From: Pseudomonas californiensis
Lineage (GTDB): Bacteria > Pseudomonadota > Gammaproteobacteria > Pseudomonadales > Pseudomonadaceae
DNA: 64,000 nt
Reading direction: 5' to 3'
NCBI RefSeq assembly: GCF_021147775.1
Contig: NZ_JAGTPK010000016.1
Coordinates: 1-64,000, forward strand
Shown: positions 1 to 8,394 of the stretch, piece by piece
How positions within the stretch are numbered: position 1 is the first letter of the stretch
Layout of the letters: each line of letters opens with the position of its first letter
Translations under genes and position numbers: made by a program
The notes under the pieces: model-generated
Told to the model about the DNA's origin: nothing
What the model saw: the letters and a program-made list of their open reading frames with translations, nothing else
Database searches by the model: none

Positions 1-29
1 GGGAGCGGCCGCATCTGTCCTTGAAATAC

Positions 30-60
30 AAAACGCCCGATGCGGTGCATCGGGCGCTTT
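30..60 (-). terminator. Intrinsic terminator after speD
   Basis: A perfect 9-bp stem, GCCCGATGC/GCATCGGGC at 35-43 and 47-55, has a 3-base loop. Read on the minus strand it is followed by GTTTTGTATTT. It lies about 80 bases past the speD stop codon, so it most likely ends the speD transcript. Confidence 0.8.
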
Positions 61-64
61 GAGA

Positions 65-90
65 CTGAAATAGGTGTAAACCTATTTCAG
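65..90. repeat. Perfect 11-bp hairpin between speD and its terminator
   Basis: CTGAAATAGGT (65-75) and ACCTATTTCAG (80-90) form a perfect inverted repeat with a 4-base loop. It stands just ahead of the GC-rich terminator, so the speD 3' end would carry two stacked hairpins. No function is known to me; a 3' stability element or a factor-binding site are both possible. Confidence 0.6.
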
Positions 91-133
91 GACTAGACAA
101 CGAAACCCGCTGGCCATCTGGCGCAGCGCTGGC

Positions 134-928
134 TCAGACCGCTACGTTACGACCGTAGAAGATCTCCAGCATTTCGTGTTTGACCTTGGCGGTCACTTGC
201 TCACGCTGTTCAACCGACAGGTTGCTGGTCGCATCGCCAAACAGGTAGTTATCCAGTTCGAACTCCTTGAGCAGCATCTTGGTGTGAAACAGGTTTTCCT
301 GGTACACGTTCACGTCGGTCATCTGGTAACCGTTGCGGGTGTCTTCGGACAGGTAGTTCTGGATCGAGTTGATCTCGTGGTCGATGAAGTGCTTCTTGCC
401 TTCCACGTCACGGGTGAAACCGCGCACGCGGTAATCGACAGTCACGATGTCGGACTCGAACTTGTGAATCAGGTAGTTCAGCGCTTTAAGCGGCGAAATA
501 ACACCACAGGTCGACACGTCTATGTCCACGCGGAATGTCGCAATACCGTCCACCGGGTGGATTTCCGGATAGGTATGGACCGTGATGTGGCTTTTGTCCA
601 AGTGCGCCAGAATGGTTTCCGGCAGTGGACCTGGCGACTCTTCGATCTGGCTTTCGGTAGGTGTTACCGGCTGCTCGGAAATCAGAATAGTCACACTGGC
701 GCCCTGAGGATCGTAATCCTGACGTGCAATGTTCAGGATGTTGGCACCAATGATATCGACAACATCAGTCAGAATCCGCGTCAGGCGTTCTGCGTCATAC
801 ACACTGTTGATGTATTCGACGTACGCCTGCTGGTCTTGCGGAGTTTCCGCATAGCAGATGTCATAAATGTTGAAGCTCAAGGTCTTTGTCAGGTTATTGA
901 ACCCGTGGAGCTTGAGTTTGCTTTTCAC
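134..928 (-). CDS. speD: S-adenosylmethionine decarboxylase proenzyme, SpeD
   Basis: SpeD decarboxylates S-adenosylmethionine to give the aminopropyl donor for spermidine synthesis. The protein matches the 264-residue gammaproteobacterial form (E. coli type) from end to end: it opens with KLKLHGFNNLTK, carries the DKSHITVHTYPE block, and has the VSTCGVISPLKALNYL region with a conserved Cys. The self-cleavage Ser, which becomes the pyruvoyl group, lies in the KSH motif. I chose the GTG at 928 because residues before it in the longer open frame are unlike the family and because it gives exactly 264 residues. The gene is monocistronic, with a terminator downstream. Confidence 0.95.
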   Translation of the reverse strand: MKSKLKLHGFNNLTKTLSFNIYDICYAETPQDQQAYVEYINSVYDAERLTRILTDVVDIIGANILNIARQDYDPQGASVTILISEQPVTPTESQIEESPGPLPETILAHLDKSHITVHTYPEIHPVDGIATFRVDIDVSTCGVISPLKALNYLIHKFESDIVTVDYRVRGFTRDVEGKKHFIDHEINSIQNYLSEDTRNGYQMTDVNVYQENLFHTKMLLKEFELDNYLFGDATSNLSVEQREQVTAKVKHEMLEIFYGRNVAV

Positions 929-1170
929 CGTTAAAAACTCTCTATATGTGTGCGGCGCCAGCCGCGTGATCAAGCATGCCCGTCAGATGAGGTCGGCTCA
1001 GCTGCGTAGGACGGTTAACACCTCTTCGCGTTGGCGATTTTGGTTGTCTGTTCGGGCCGGCAGCAGAAAACCGATACACGCTGCGCCCTGAAAAAGTGGC
1101 GCATTATGCAGACGTCCGAAGCCGTCTGCCAGAGTGTGCGCCGTTTTTATGATCGTTGGATGTCGATGCG

Positions 1171-1593
1171 TCAGCTCAACTCGATAATTTCATAATCATG
1201 AGTGATCTCGACACCCGCATTACCAAGCATGATCGACGCCGAGCAGTACTTCTCTGCAGACAGCTCGATGGCGCGTTTCACTTGCGCTTCTTTAAGGCCT
1301 CGACCTTTGACGACAAAGTGCAGGTGGATCTTGGTGAACACCTTTGGGTCTTCATCGGCACGCTCGGCTTCAAGAAACGCTTCGCAGCTTTCGACAGGCT
1401 GGCGAGACTTCTTGAGGATGCTTACGACATCAAAGTTGCTGCATCCGCCCAGACCGATCAGCACCATTTCCATGGGCCGAACACCCAGGTTGCGCCCGCC
1501 ACTTTCAGGCGGTCCATCCATTACCACTACATGACCACTACCGGACTCACCGAGGAACATGGCTTCGCCAGCCCATTGGATGCGTGCTTTCAT
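1171..1593 (-). CDS. OsmC/YhfA family protein
   Basis: This 140-residue protein belongs to the OsmC/Ohr superfamily, closest in pattern to E. coli YhfA. The visible family marks are FLGESGSGH near the N terminus, PMEMVLIGLGGCS with one conserved Cys, and LSAEKYCSASIML with the second. OsmC and Ohr members reduce organic hydroperoxides with such a Cys pair; the YhfA branch has no settled function, so I give no gene symbol. The ATG at 1593 is preferred to a TTG two codons upstream because family members begin MxARxxW. It is divergent from vfr, as in P. aeruginosa. Confidence 0.85.
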   Translation of the reverse strand: MKARIQWAGEAMFLGESGSGHVVVMDGPPESGGRNLGVRPMEMVLIGLGGCSNFDVVSILKKSRQPVESCEAFLEAERADEDPKVFTKIHLHFVVKGRGLKEAQVKRAIELSAEKYCSASIMLGNAGVEITHDYEIIELS

Positions 1594-1804
1594 CGCCAAG
1601 ACTCCACTGTAAAAAAGGGGGGCGCCAGCTTAGCACAGGGCCTGTATGTATCAGGAAATGTCACTAAAAATGCTATTCAGGGCCAATGTGTAGGAAGATT
1701 CGGAAATGGAGGCTGCCGCTCGTCGAAAAGCTGGCGAGAACGCAGTTACGGCCGATACCTACGGGTATGCCATTTGGCGAAGAGCCTTTTTTCGGATATC
1801 ACGC

Positions 1805-2449
1805 ATGGTCGCAATCACACTTGCCTCAAAAACAAAAAATCTGGACAAGCTCCTTTCCCATGCACAACGTCGCCGCTGCGTCGCCAAGAGCAACATCATC
1901 AATGCGGGCGATCCCTCCGATTCGTTGTTCCTGATCCTGAAAGGTTCGGTCACCGTCCTGATCGTGGATGACGAAGGACGCGAAATGATCGTGGCGTACC
2001 TCAACACCGGCGACTTCTTTGGCGAGCTGGGTTTGTTTGAGCAGCCGGGCCATGAGTCCGTGCGAAGCGCGTGGGTACGTGCCAAGAGCGAATGTGAAAT
2101 CGCCGAGATTCCTTACACCAAATTCAGAGAACTGACTCAGCAGGAACCCGAGATTCTGTATGCGCTCGGCGGTCAGATGGCTGATCGCTTGCGCAACACC
2201 ACTCGCAAGGTCGGCGACCTGGCGTTCCTGGATGTCACCGGGCGTGTGGCGCGAACACTACTGGACCTGTGCAAACAGCCGGATGCGATGACCCATCCGG
2301 ACGGTATGCAGATCAAGATTACCCGTCAGGAAATTGGTCGTATCGTAGGCTGCTCAAGGGAAATGGTCGGGCGCGTGCTCAAGGCACTTGAAGAGCAGAG
2401 CCTGATCGACGTCAAAGGCAAGACCATGGTGGTGTACGGGACGCGGTGA
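1805..2449 (+). CDS. vfr: cAMP-binding virulence factor regulator Vfr (CRP family)
   Basis: Vfr is the Pseudomonas homologue of CRP, a cAMP-binding transcription activator. The 214 residues hold an N-terminal cyclic-nucleotide domain with the phosphate-binding cassette (GDFFGELGLFE and a following RSAWVRA), a dimer helix, and a C-terminal helix-turn-helix around ITRQEIGRIVGCSREMVGRVLK that is nearly identical to P. aeruginosa Vfr. The ATG at 1805 (MVAIT) gives the usual family length; an in-frame TTG-type extension upstream is unlike the family. The gene converges with the lipoate-ligase-like gene, leaving only three bases between the stop codons. Confidence 0.95.
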   Translation: MVAITLASKTKNLDKLLSHAQRRRCVAKSNIINAGDPSDSLFLILKGSVTVLIVDDEGREMIVAYLNTGDFFGELGLFEQPGHESVRSAWVRAKSECEIAEIPYTKFRELTQQEPEILYALGGQMADRLRNTTRKVGDLAFLDVTGRVARTLLDLCKQPDAMTHPDGMQIKITRQEIGRIVGCSREMVGRVLKALEEQSLIDVKGKTMVVYGTR

Positions 2450-2452
2450 CGC

Positions 2453-3148
2453 CTACAACTCGGCAAGCATGGTGCGATAAGACCGCGTCAACGTACCAAG
2501 AACGTCGGCATGCGGGAAAGCCTCATGCAACGCAATGTGGCTGTCGGCGCGAACACGCGCATCCAGCTCACACAGCTCGTTGAAGCGGTTGACCACGGCG
2601 GCCATCTGCTGACGCTCGTTATCCAGCAACAGCGCGCCATGTACCAGCACAACCGGGCGCGTGCCACCCTGACTTTGACGCCAGCGCTGGGCCGTACCGA
2701 CCATCTTGCGACCGCCAAGGTTGATGTTGAAGCGGCCATCGCAAAACGCCCCTTCCACTTCGCCCAGTGATGCTTCACCACCCAGTTCGATCAGCATGTC
2801 GAGAACAGGCTGACACAAACGGTTGTAAGCAATTTCGATGCGATCGCGATCTGGATCATGGCGTGGCTGGGCATAGACGAGCGCGATATTAACCGTGGCC
2901 CCTGATTGCGGCACCGGCTCGCCACCGGTCTCGCGCAGCAGAACAGGCCATCCATTGTCCGACAGTGTCTCGCTGGCTTCGACGAAACCCGGCAGACGAC
3001 TCAGACGACGTGGCATGACCAGCGCGCGATCGTTGGGCCGCCAGAACAGCAGCCCATGATCCGCGTCACCCGCACACACCGAAGCCAGCAAGTCTTGCTC
3101 GGCTTGCAGACCTTTCTCGATGCAGATATCGATGATCGCGTCTTGCAT
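2453..3148 (-). CDS. Lipoate-protein ligase A family protein
   Basis: This 231-residue protein looks like a member of the biotin/lipoate A/B ligase family (LplA-like). Visible elements are LLFWRPNDRALVMPRR, the RETGGEPVPQSGATVNIAL stretch matching the R-x-x-GG-x-x-x-x-x-x-G lipoyl-binding loop, and GGRKMVGTAQRWRQ containing the family K-x-x-G-x-A/S-Q pattern with the conserved Lys. Family members attach lipoate or octanoate to a Lys on E2 or GcvH proteins; whether this one is a ligase, an octanoyltransferase or uses another substrate cannot be told. The ATG at 3148 lies 34 bases after trpC, so it may be the last gene of the trpGDC transcript. Confidence 0.7.
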   Translation of the reverse strand: MQDAIIDICIEKGLQAEQDLLASVCAGDADHGLLFWRPNDRALVMPRRLSRLPGFVEASETLSDNGWPVLLRETGGEPVPQSGATVNIALVYAQPRHDPDRDRIEIAYNRLCQPVLDMLIELGGEASLGEVEGAFCDGRFNINLGGRKMVGTAQRWRQSQGGTRPVVLVHGALLLDNERQQMAAVVNRFNELCELDARVRADSHIALHEAFPHADVLGTLTRSYRTMLAEL

Positions 3149-3182
3149 GCTCGCCCCCTCAGTCAGGTTCTGCCTGCCCCAA

Positions 3183-4019
3183 TCAGTCCAGTGTTGATCC
3201 ACTGATGACCGTTCCGCGCTCCGGGAAAAACAGACGCTGCAGTTCCGCCCCTGGATGCTCGGCGCGCATGAACGCCTCACCAACCAGGAAGGAATACACG
3301 TCGTTGATTTCCATCAGTTCGACATCAGCACGGTTGAGAATACCGCTTTCGGTGATCACCAGACGATCTCTAGGGATACGCGGCAGCAGATCCAGCGTGG
3401 TTTCGAGATTCACTTCAAAGGTATGCAGGTTGCGATTGTTGACGCCGACCAGTCGGGTATCCAGCGTTTTCAGCGCGCGCTCAAGCTCATCGCCATCGTG
3501 CACCTCAACCAGCACGTCCAGCCCTACGCCTTTGGCAACAGAAGCCAGCTCTGCCATCTTCACATCATCCAGCGCCGACACGATCAGCAGGATGCAATCC
3601 GCACCCAGGGCACGGGCCTCGACGATCTGGTAAGGGTCGATCATGAAGTCCTTGCGAATCACCGGCAGCTTGCAAGCCGCACGTGCTTGCTGCAGATAAG
3701 CGTCGGAGCCTTGAAAGAAGTCGACATCGGTGAGGACCGAAAGACAGGTCGCACCGCCGGCCTGATAGCTTTCGGCGATTTCGGCAGGCAGAAAGTTTTC
3801 GCGGATCACGCCCTTGCTTGGCGAGGCTTTTTTGATTTCGGCGATGACCGCTGGCGATTTGCGCTTGGCCTGCGCAATCAGCGCATCAGCGAAACCACGA
3901 GGCGCGTCGGCCGCAGCCACTTGGCGCTCCAGTTCGTCCAGGCTGACAATAGCTCGGCGAGCTGCCACTTCCTCGGCCTTACGGGCGAGGATCTTCTCGA
4001 GTACGGTTGGCACGCTCAT
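3183..4019 (-). CDS. trpC: Indole-3-glycerol phosphate synthase
   Basis: TrpC closes the indole ring in tryptophan synthesis, converting carboxyphenylaminodeoxyribulose phosphate to indoleglycerol phosphate. The 278-residue TIM barrel shows the family blocks VIAEIKKASPSKGVI (catalytic Lys), LSVLTDVDFFQGS, LPVIRKDFMIDPYQI (second catalytic Lys), LVGVNNRNLHTFEV and VITESGI. It is a stand-alone TrpC, not fused to TrpF as in E. coli. Its ATG overlaps the trpD stop as ATGA at 4016-4019, so translation is probably coupled. Confidence 0.96.
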   Translation of the reverse strand: MSVPTVLEKILARKAEEVAARRAIVSLDELERQVAAADAPRGFADALIAQAKRKSPAVIAEIKKASPSKGVIRENFLPAEIAESYQAGGATCLSVLTDVDFFQGSDAYLQQARAACKLPVIRKDFMIDPYQIVEARALGADCILLIVSALDDVKMAELASVAKGVGLDVLVEVHDGDELERALKTLDTRLVGVNNRNLHTFEVNLETTLDLLPRIPRDRLVITESGILNRADVELMEINDVYSFLVGEAFMRAEHPGAELQRLFFPERGTVISGSTLD

Positions 4020-5077
4020 GCTTCATTCTCCTGTTTGAATACCGCCGTGAAGGCGCCCAGCTCTTCAAGTTTTTCCCGAGCAAGCCCGGTATGCAATGCG
4101 TCATGCGCCAATGCCACGCCCTCTTTCAGACTGGTGGCGTGATCAGCAGCGTAAAGTGCAGCGCCCGCATTGAGTACGATCATTTCAGCCGCTTTCTGGC
4201 CGTTCTCGGTTTTACGGCGTCCCAGCGCATCGCGAATCAGCTCCAGCGAAAGCGCGGGGCTTTCGACTGCCAGACCGTACAGGCTCTGGCTCTTGATACC
4301 CAGGTCTTCCGGTTGTACCCAATATTCCGTGACTTCGCCGTTTTTCAACTCGGCAACAAACGTCGGGGCAGCCAGGCTGAATTCATCCAGCCCATCCTGG
4401 GAATGCACCACCAGAACGTGCTTGCTGCCCAGGCGCAACAGAACTTCGGCCAACGGACGGCACAACGCCTGGCTGAACACGCCCACCACCTGATGACGCA
4501 CCCCTGCCGGATTGGTCAGCGGGCCGAGCATGTTGAACAGCGTGCGCAGGCCCAGATCCCGACGAGGGCCTGCGGCGTATTTCATGGCGCTGTGATGCGA
4601 CTGAGCAAACATGAAGCCAATGCCGACACTGTCAATGCAGCGAGCGACCTGGACCGGCGTCAGATTCAGATAAACACCTGCTGCCTCCAACAAATCCGCA
4701 CTGCCGCTCTTGCCTGACACAGCGCGATTGCCATGCTTGGCCACTGTGCAGCCAGCCGCCGAGATCACAAAGGCCGAAGCAGTGGATACGTTGAAGATAT
4801 TCGCACCATCGCCACCGGTGCCGACGATGTCGACAACACCGTCCAGCGACTTCAACTCTACCTGACTGGCCAATTCGCGCATGACGGACACGGCGCCGAC
4901 GATCTCGTCGATGGTTTCGCTTTTCATGCGCATGCCCATCAGGAACGCGCCAATCTGAGTCTCGGTGCATTGCCCGGTCATGATTTCACGCATGACGTCG
5001 CGCATTTCGTCGGTAGTCAGGTCCAGCTGATTGACCACACGATCCAGCGCTTTCTTTATGTTCATGGGGGTACTCAT
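4016..5077 (-). CDS. trpD: Anthranilate phosphoribosyltransferase
   Basis: TrpD transfers phosphoribose from PRPP to anthranilate. The sequence shows MTGQCTETQIGAFLMGMRMKSET in the helical domain, the PRPP loop DIVGTGGDGANIFNVSTASAF, KHGNRAVSGKSGSADLLEA, and NMLGPLTNPAG. Two starts are possible. The ATG at 5077 has an AAGGA Shine-Dalgarno and forms an ATGA overlap with the trpG stop, giving 353 residues. The ATG at 5065 gives the 349 residues usual for Pseudomonas but has no Shine-Dalgarno of its own. I give the first. Middle gene of trpGDC. Confidence 0.95.
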   Translation of the reverse strand: MSTPMNIKKALDRVVNQLDLTTDEMRDVMREIMTGQCTETQIGAFLMGMRMKSETIDEIVGAVSVMRELASQVELKSLDGVVDIVGTGGDGANIFNVSTASAFVISAAGCTVAKHGNRAVSGKSGSADLLEAAGVYLNLTPVQVARCIDSVGIGFMFAQSHHSAMKYAAGPRRDLGLRTLFNMLGPLTNPAGVRHQVVGVFSQALCRPLAEVLLRLGSKHVLVVHSQDGLDEFSLAAPTFVAELKNGEVTEYWVQPEDLGIKSQSLYGLAVESPALSLELIRDALGRRKTENGQKAAEMIVLNAGAALYAADHATSLKEGVALAHDALHTGLAREKLEELGAFTAVFKQENEA

Positions 5078-5685
5078 AAAAATCCTTGGCCCTGACGGTG
5101 GCCGCCACTCTGTTTGAGGAAGTTGGCGAACAACTCGTGGCCCTGCTCGGTCAGGATCGACTCCGGGTGGAACTGCACACCCTCGACGTTCAGTGTCTTG
5201 TGACGCAGACCCATGATCTCGTCAACCGAACCGTCTTCCAGCGCGGTCCAGGCAGTGACTTCCAGGCAGTCGGGCAACGTGTCCCGCTTGACCACCAGCG
5301 AGTGATAACGGGTGACGACCAGAGGATGATTCAGGCCTTCGAATACGCCGCCGTCTTCATGAACAACCGGGCTGGTCTTGCCGTGCATGACCTGACGCGC
5401 GCGTACCACGTCGCCACCGAACGCCTGGCCGATGGACTGATGGCCCAGGCAGACACCCAGAATCGGCAGTTTACCCGCGAAGTGAGTGATCACTTCAAGC
5501 GAGACGCCGGCTTCATTGGGTGTGCAAGGGCCAGGTGAAACCACGATGCGCTCGGGGTTCAAGGCTTCGATTTGCGCGATGGTCAGTTCGTCATTGCGGA
5601 TGACTTTGACGTCGGCCCCCAGTTCACCGAGGTACTGCACGACGTTGTAGGTAAAGGAGTCGTAGTTATCGATCATCAGCAGCAT
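5074..5685 (-). CDS. trpG: Anthranilate synthase component II (glutamine amidotransferase)
   Basis: TrpG supplies ammonia from glutamine to TrpE for anthranilate synthesis. It is a 203-residue class I amidotransferase with MIDNYDSFTYN at the start, the oxyanion region VVSPGPCTPNEAG, the nucleophile Cys79 in GVCLGHQSIGQAFGG, and the catalytic His-x-Glu in VQFHPESILT. An AAGG lies upstream of the ATG at 5685. In some bacteria the same subunit also serves p-aminobenzoate synthase; no separate pabA is seen here. A Trp-rich leader peptide and promoter lie 165-290 bases upstream. Confidence 0.95.
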   Translation of the reverse strand: MLLMIDNYDSFTYNVVQYLGELGADVKVIRNDELTIAQIEALNPERIVVSPGPCTPNEAGVSLEVITHFAGKLPILGVCLGHQSIGQAFGGDVVRARQVMHGKTSPVVHEDGGVFEGLNHPLVVTRYHSLVVKRDTLPDCLEVTAWTALEDGSVDEIMGLRHKTLNVEGVQFHPESILTEQGHELFANFLKQSGGHRQGQGFL

Positions 5686-5826
5686 TTTGCTATTAACCTT
5701 TTGAATTTACTGACGTTGTTCACGCCTTGAAATCGCATTTCGCTCAAGCATCCGCCTCTTCAGCCATATCGAGTGACATGACAGTGACGGGAGAACATTA
5801 CGAATTGAAGGCATACAGGTGCGGAT

Positions 5827-5839
5827 CCGGCAGGGCCGG
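5827..5839 (-). repeat. Short inverted repeat after the trpG leader
   Basis: CCGGC and GCCGG flank a 3-base loop just beyond the leader stop codon. The same arms, with a 2-base loop, follow the trpE leader at 9924-9935. The conservation suggests an RNA element of the attenuator, but no U-run follows. Confidence 0.5.
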
Positions 5840-5850
5840 CAAGGAAATAG

Positions 5851-5895
5851 TCAGGCGCGCCAACGCCAGCGGGCGTGAGCCTTGATAACGCGCAT
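5851..5895 (-). CDS. trpGDC leader peptide (attenuator)
   Basis: A 14-codon frame encodes MRVIKAHARWRWRA, with two Trp codons alternating with Arg near its end. It starts 165 bases before trpG and lies about 50 bases behind a TTGCAC-N17-TAATGT promoter. The last six codons are identical to those of a matching leader before trpE (9947-9991). Published work on P. putida describes regulation of trpE and trpGDC by attenuation, which fits. There is no strong Shine-Dalgarno before the ATG; an upstream in-frame GTG or TTG could be the true start. No classical terminator with a U-run follows, so the mechanism is not proved by sequence alone. Confidence 0.75.
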   Translation of the reverse strand: MRVIKAHARWRWRA

Positions 5896-5947
5896 CAAGA
5901 GTTTGCTGACAATCGTCACGGAAGGGGTCTCGTCGGTACGTTTCGGG

Positions 5948-5976
5948 ACATTAGCGTACCGAATCGGCCGGTGCAA
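5948..5976 (-). promoter_or_regulatory. Sigma70-type promoter of the trpGDC leader
   Basis: Read on the minus strand there is TTGCAC, a 17-base spacer, and TAATGT. The distance from the -10 box to the leader ATG at 5895 is about 50 bases. I found no other promoter-like match between this site and trpG. Confidence 0.6.
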
Positions 5977-6323
5977 TATGATTGTATCGAGCAGAGCGAC
6001 CAAAATGCAGGACGACAAGCTGCGAAAACGCTGTCGGGAAGGCCGCACCTTCATGCGGAGGGGGATTGAGGCAAGGGCTCAGAAGCCAGAGAAGGATGTT
6101 CAGAACGCGATCGCGCGTACGCAGGCCAGACAGGCCTTGAGCGCAATCAGGCCCTTTCTTCATGACCTGGCCAACTACCTTAACGACATCGTCACAGACA
6201 GGGCGGCATGATTTCCAACAGTGATCGAGCACCACTGGGCAGTAACTTGCGTCAGTATTTGCGGTAATGAAGAGGCTTGCTACGTTTCCTAAACACAATA
6301 AAAAACAGGAAAGGATCTTTCTC
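5977..6323. other. Intergenic region upstream of the trp leader promoter and estA
   Basis: This stretch separates the divergent trpGDC leader promoter and estA. It has short open frames on both strands (a plus-strand one to 6211 and a minus-strand one from 6391), but neither has a convincing Shine-Dalgarno or a recognisable domain. An AAAGGA lies just before the estA ATG. I see no repeat or RNA gene in it. Confidence 0.4.
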
Positions 6324-8255
6324 ATGATCACAACATTACGGCGCTGGCCATTCGCGGCCTGCCTGCTCTCGCTGGCATGCAGCACTGCCACCGCAGCCCC
6401 CTATTCAACCATGGTGGTGTTCGGCGACAGCCTGGCCGACGCGGGGCAATTCCCTGACGCGGGCGGCCCGAGAGGAGCAACGCTGCGATTTACCAATCGG
6501 GTCGGCCCCACCTATCAAAATGGCAGCGGCGAAGTCTTCAACGTTAATTCGTCGACGCTGATCGGCAGGATGCTTAACGTCTCGGCAGCAGATCTTGCCG
6601 CCTCGACCTCACCGGTCAATGCTGCACTGGGCTTGGCGGACGGTAATAACTGGGCAGTCGGGGGTTATCGAACGGACCAGATCCTGGATTCGATCACCAC
6701 GCGGTCAGATGCAATCACGCCGATTACCAATGGCTCACAGACGCTTCTACGCAGCCGCCAGGGATACCTCCCGGCCAATGGCCTGAAGGCAGACCCCAAC
6801 GCACTGTATTACCTGACGGGTGGGGGCAATGACTTTCTACAGGGGCGTGTACTGAGTTTCGGTACTGCCGAGGCTGCGGCCAACCGGCTGGCGGACAGCG
6901 CCCAGGTCCTGCAACAGGCTGGTGCGCGCTACATCATGGTCTGGCTGCTGCCGGACATCGGGCAGACGCCCGCCTTGAGCGGCTCGCCTTTACAACTGTT
7001 TACCTCGGCTCTCAGCGCCCGTTTCAATGAACAATTGGTCAATCGCCTGGAACAGATCAATGCACAGATCATACCGCTTAACGTTCCGTTGCTGATCAAT
7101 GAAGTTCTGACCCAACCGGCACGCTTCGGCTTCGATCCCAATGAAAACCTGGTGAGAACCTGTTTCAGTGGTGACAGTTGTACCCAAAGCACCACGCACG
7201 GTATCTCCAGCGCCACGCCAGACCCGAGCAAAGTGTTCTTCAATGATCGTGTCCATCCCACCGAAGCCGGGCAGCGCCTGTTGGCCGACTATGCTTACTC
7301 TCTGCTATCAGCGCCGTGGGAAATCACCCTGCTGCCGGAAATGGCCAATGGGACCCTGCGCACGCATCAAGACGAACTGCGCGCCCAATGGCTCAGCGAC
7401 TTCGGCCAGTGGCAAGGTGTTGGCCAATGGCAGAGCATCATTGCCGCCGGGGGACAAAAGCTGGATTTCGATGCGCAGGACAGTTCAGCAGATGCTGACG
7501 GCAGAGGCTACAACCTCACCATCGGCGGCAGCTACCGCTTCGCCGATCACTGGCGTGCGGGCGTGGCCGCAGGAGCTTATCGACAAAACCTGGACGCAGG
7601 CCCAAGGGACTCGGACTACAAACTGAACAGCTACATCGCGACCGCTTTTCTGCAATATCAGGCCAACCATTGGTGGGGTGATCTGGCAGCATCAGGCGGC
7701 AAGCTGGATTACGAGAACGCCGAGCGCAAGTTTGCGCTGGGCGTGAGCGAAGGTCAGGAAAAAGGCGATACCGACGGTGAGCTGTGGGCCGTCAGTGCGC
7801 GGGTCGGCTTTGACATTGCTGGAGCCAACAGCCGCTGGCATCTGTCGCCATTTGTCAGCGCGGATTATGCGCACATCGACGTGGACGGCTACTCGGAGCA
7901 AGGCACACGCTCAACAGCGTTGACCTTCAGCGACCAAACCCGAAAGTCTCGTCGTGCAGGTGTGGGTTTGCAGGGCAAGTTCGAGCTGACGCCAGCGACT
8001 CAGGTATGGGGCGAGTTTGCGCACGAGCGGGAATTCGAGACCGATCAGCAAAACGTGACCATGTCACTGAACAGCCTGCCCTCCATCGACTACACGCTTG
8101 AAGGCTACACCCCACAACGCGATCTGAACCGGGCGACCCTGGGTGTCAGCCAGAAATTGACCGAGGACCTGACGTTGCGCGCCAACTACAACTGGCGCAA
8201 GAACGACGACGTGACCCAGCAAGGCGCAAGCGTGGCGTTGAGTTTGAATTTCTAA
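6324..8255 (+). CDS. estA: Autotransporter GDSL esterase EstA
   Basis: EstA is an outer-membrane-anchored esterase of the GDSL family, secreted by its own beta-barrel (type V). The 643 residues comprise a signal peptide (about 1-24, ending ATAAP), a passenger with the nucleophile Ser36 in VVFGDSLADAG, the oxyanion Gly and Asn in GGYRTDQ and TGGGNDFLQG, the catalytic Asp/His in NDRVHPTEAG, and a C-terminal autotransporter barrel from about residue 350 ending in Phe. In P. aeruginosa, EstA affects rhamnolipid production and motility. The ATG at 6324 is chosen because it has an AAAGGA upstream and a complete signal peptide; an upstream in-frame start would add a hydrophilic tail. Confidence 0.93.
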   Translation: MITTLRRWPFAACLLSLACSTATAAPYSTMVVFGDSLADAGQFPDAGGPRGATLRFTNRVGPTYQNGSGEVFNVNSSTLIGRMLNVSAADLAASTSPVNAALGLADGNNWAVGGYRTDQILDSITTRSDAITPITNGSQTLLRSRQGYLPANGLKADPNALYYLTGGGNDFLQGRVLSFGTAEAAANRLADSAQVLQQAGARYIMVWLLPDIGQTPALSGSPLQLFTSALSARFNEQLVNRLEQINAQIIPLNVPLLINEVLTQPARFGFDPNENLVRTCFSGDSCTQSTTHGISSATPDPSKVFFNDRVHPTEAGQRLLADYAYSLLSAPWEITLLPEMANGTLRTHQDELRAQWLSDFGQWQGVGQWQSIIAAGGQKLDFDAQDSSADADGRGYNLTIGGSYRFADHWRAGVAAGAYRQNLDAGPRDSDYKLNSYIATAFLQYQANHWWGDLAASGGKLDYENAERKFALGVSEGQEKGDTDGELWAVSARVGFDIAGANSRWHLSPFVSADYAHIDVDGYSEQGTRSTALTFSDQTRKSRRAGVGLQGKFELTPATQVWGEFAHEREFETDQQNVTMSLNSLPSIDYTLEGYTPQRDLNRATLGVSQKLTEDLTLRANYNWRKNDDVTQQGASVALSLNF

Positions 8256-8261
8256 AAGCAG

Positions 8262-8350
8262 ACAGGGGTATTGCTCGCGAAGGCCGCCTGACAGCCGGTA
8301 CATCCCAAACGGATGTATCGGCCTCTTCCTCAGCAAGAGGGCTCCCACAA
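8262..8350. repeat. REP-like inverted pair between estA and trpE
   Basis: The convergent gap holds GGTATTGCTCGCGAAGGCC and, in the opposite sense, GGCCTCTTCCTCAGCAAGAGG, flanking a GTACATCC/GGATGTA-type core. This resembles the extragenic palindromic elements common between convergent genes in Pseudomonas. I have not matched it to a named family. Confidence 0.45.
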
Positions 8351-8394
8351 GAGCTGCCTGAATGGAAGGCATCCAGTGAGGCAAGCTTTGCAGT

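Noticed and set aside
5882..6211. 109-codon plus-strand frame upstream of estA
   Set aside because: It crosses the trpG leader and promoter on the other strand and has no supported start.
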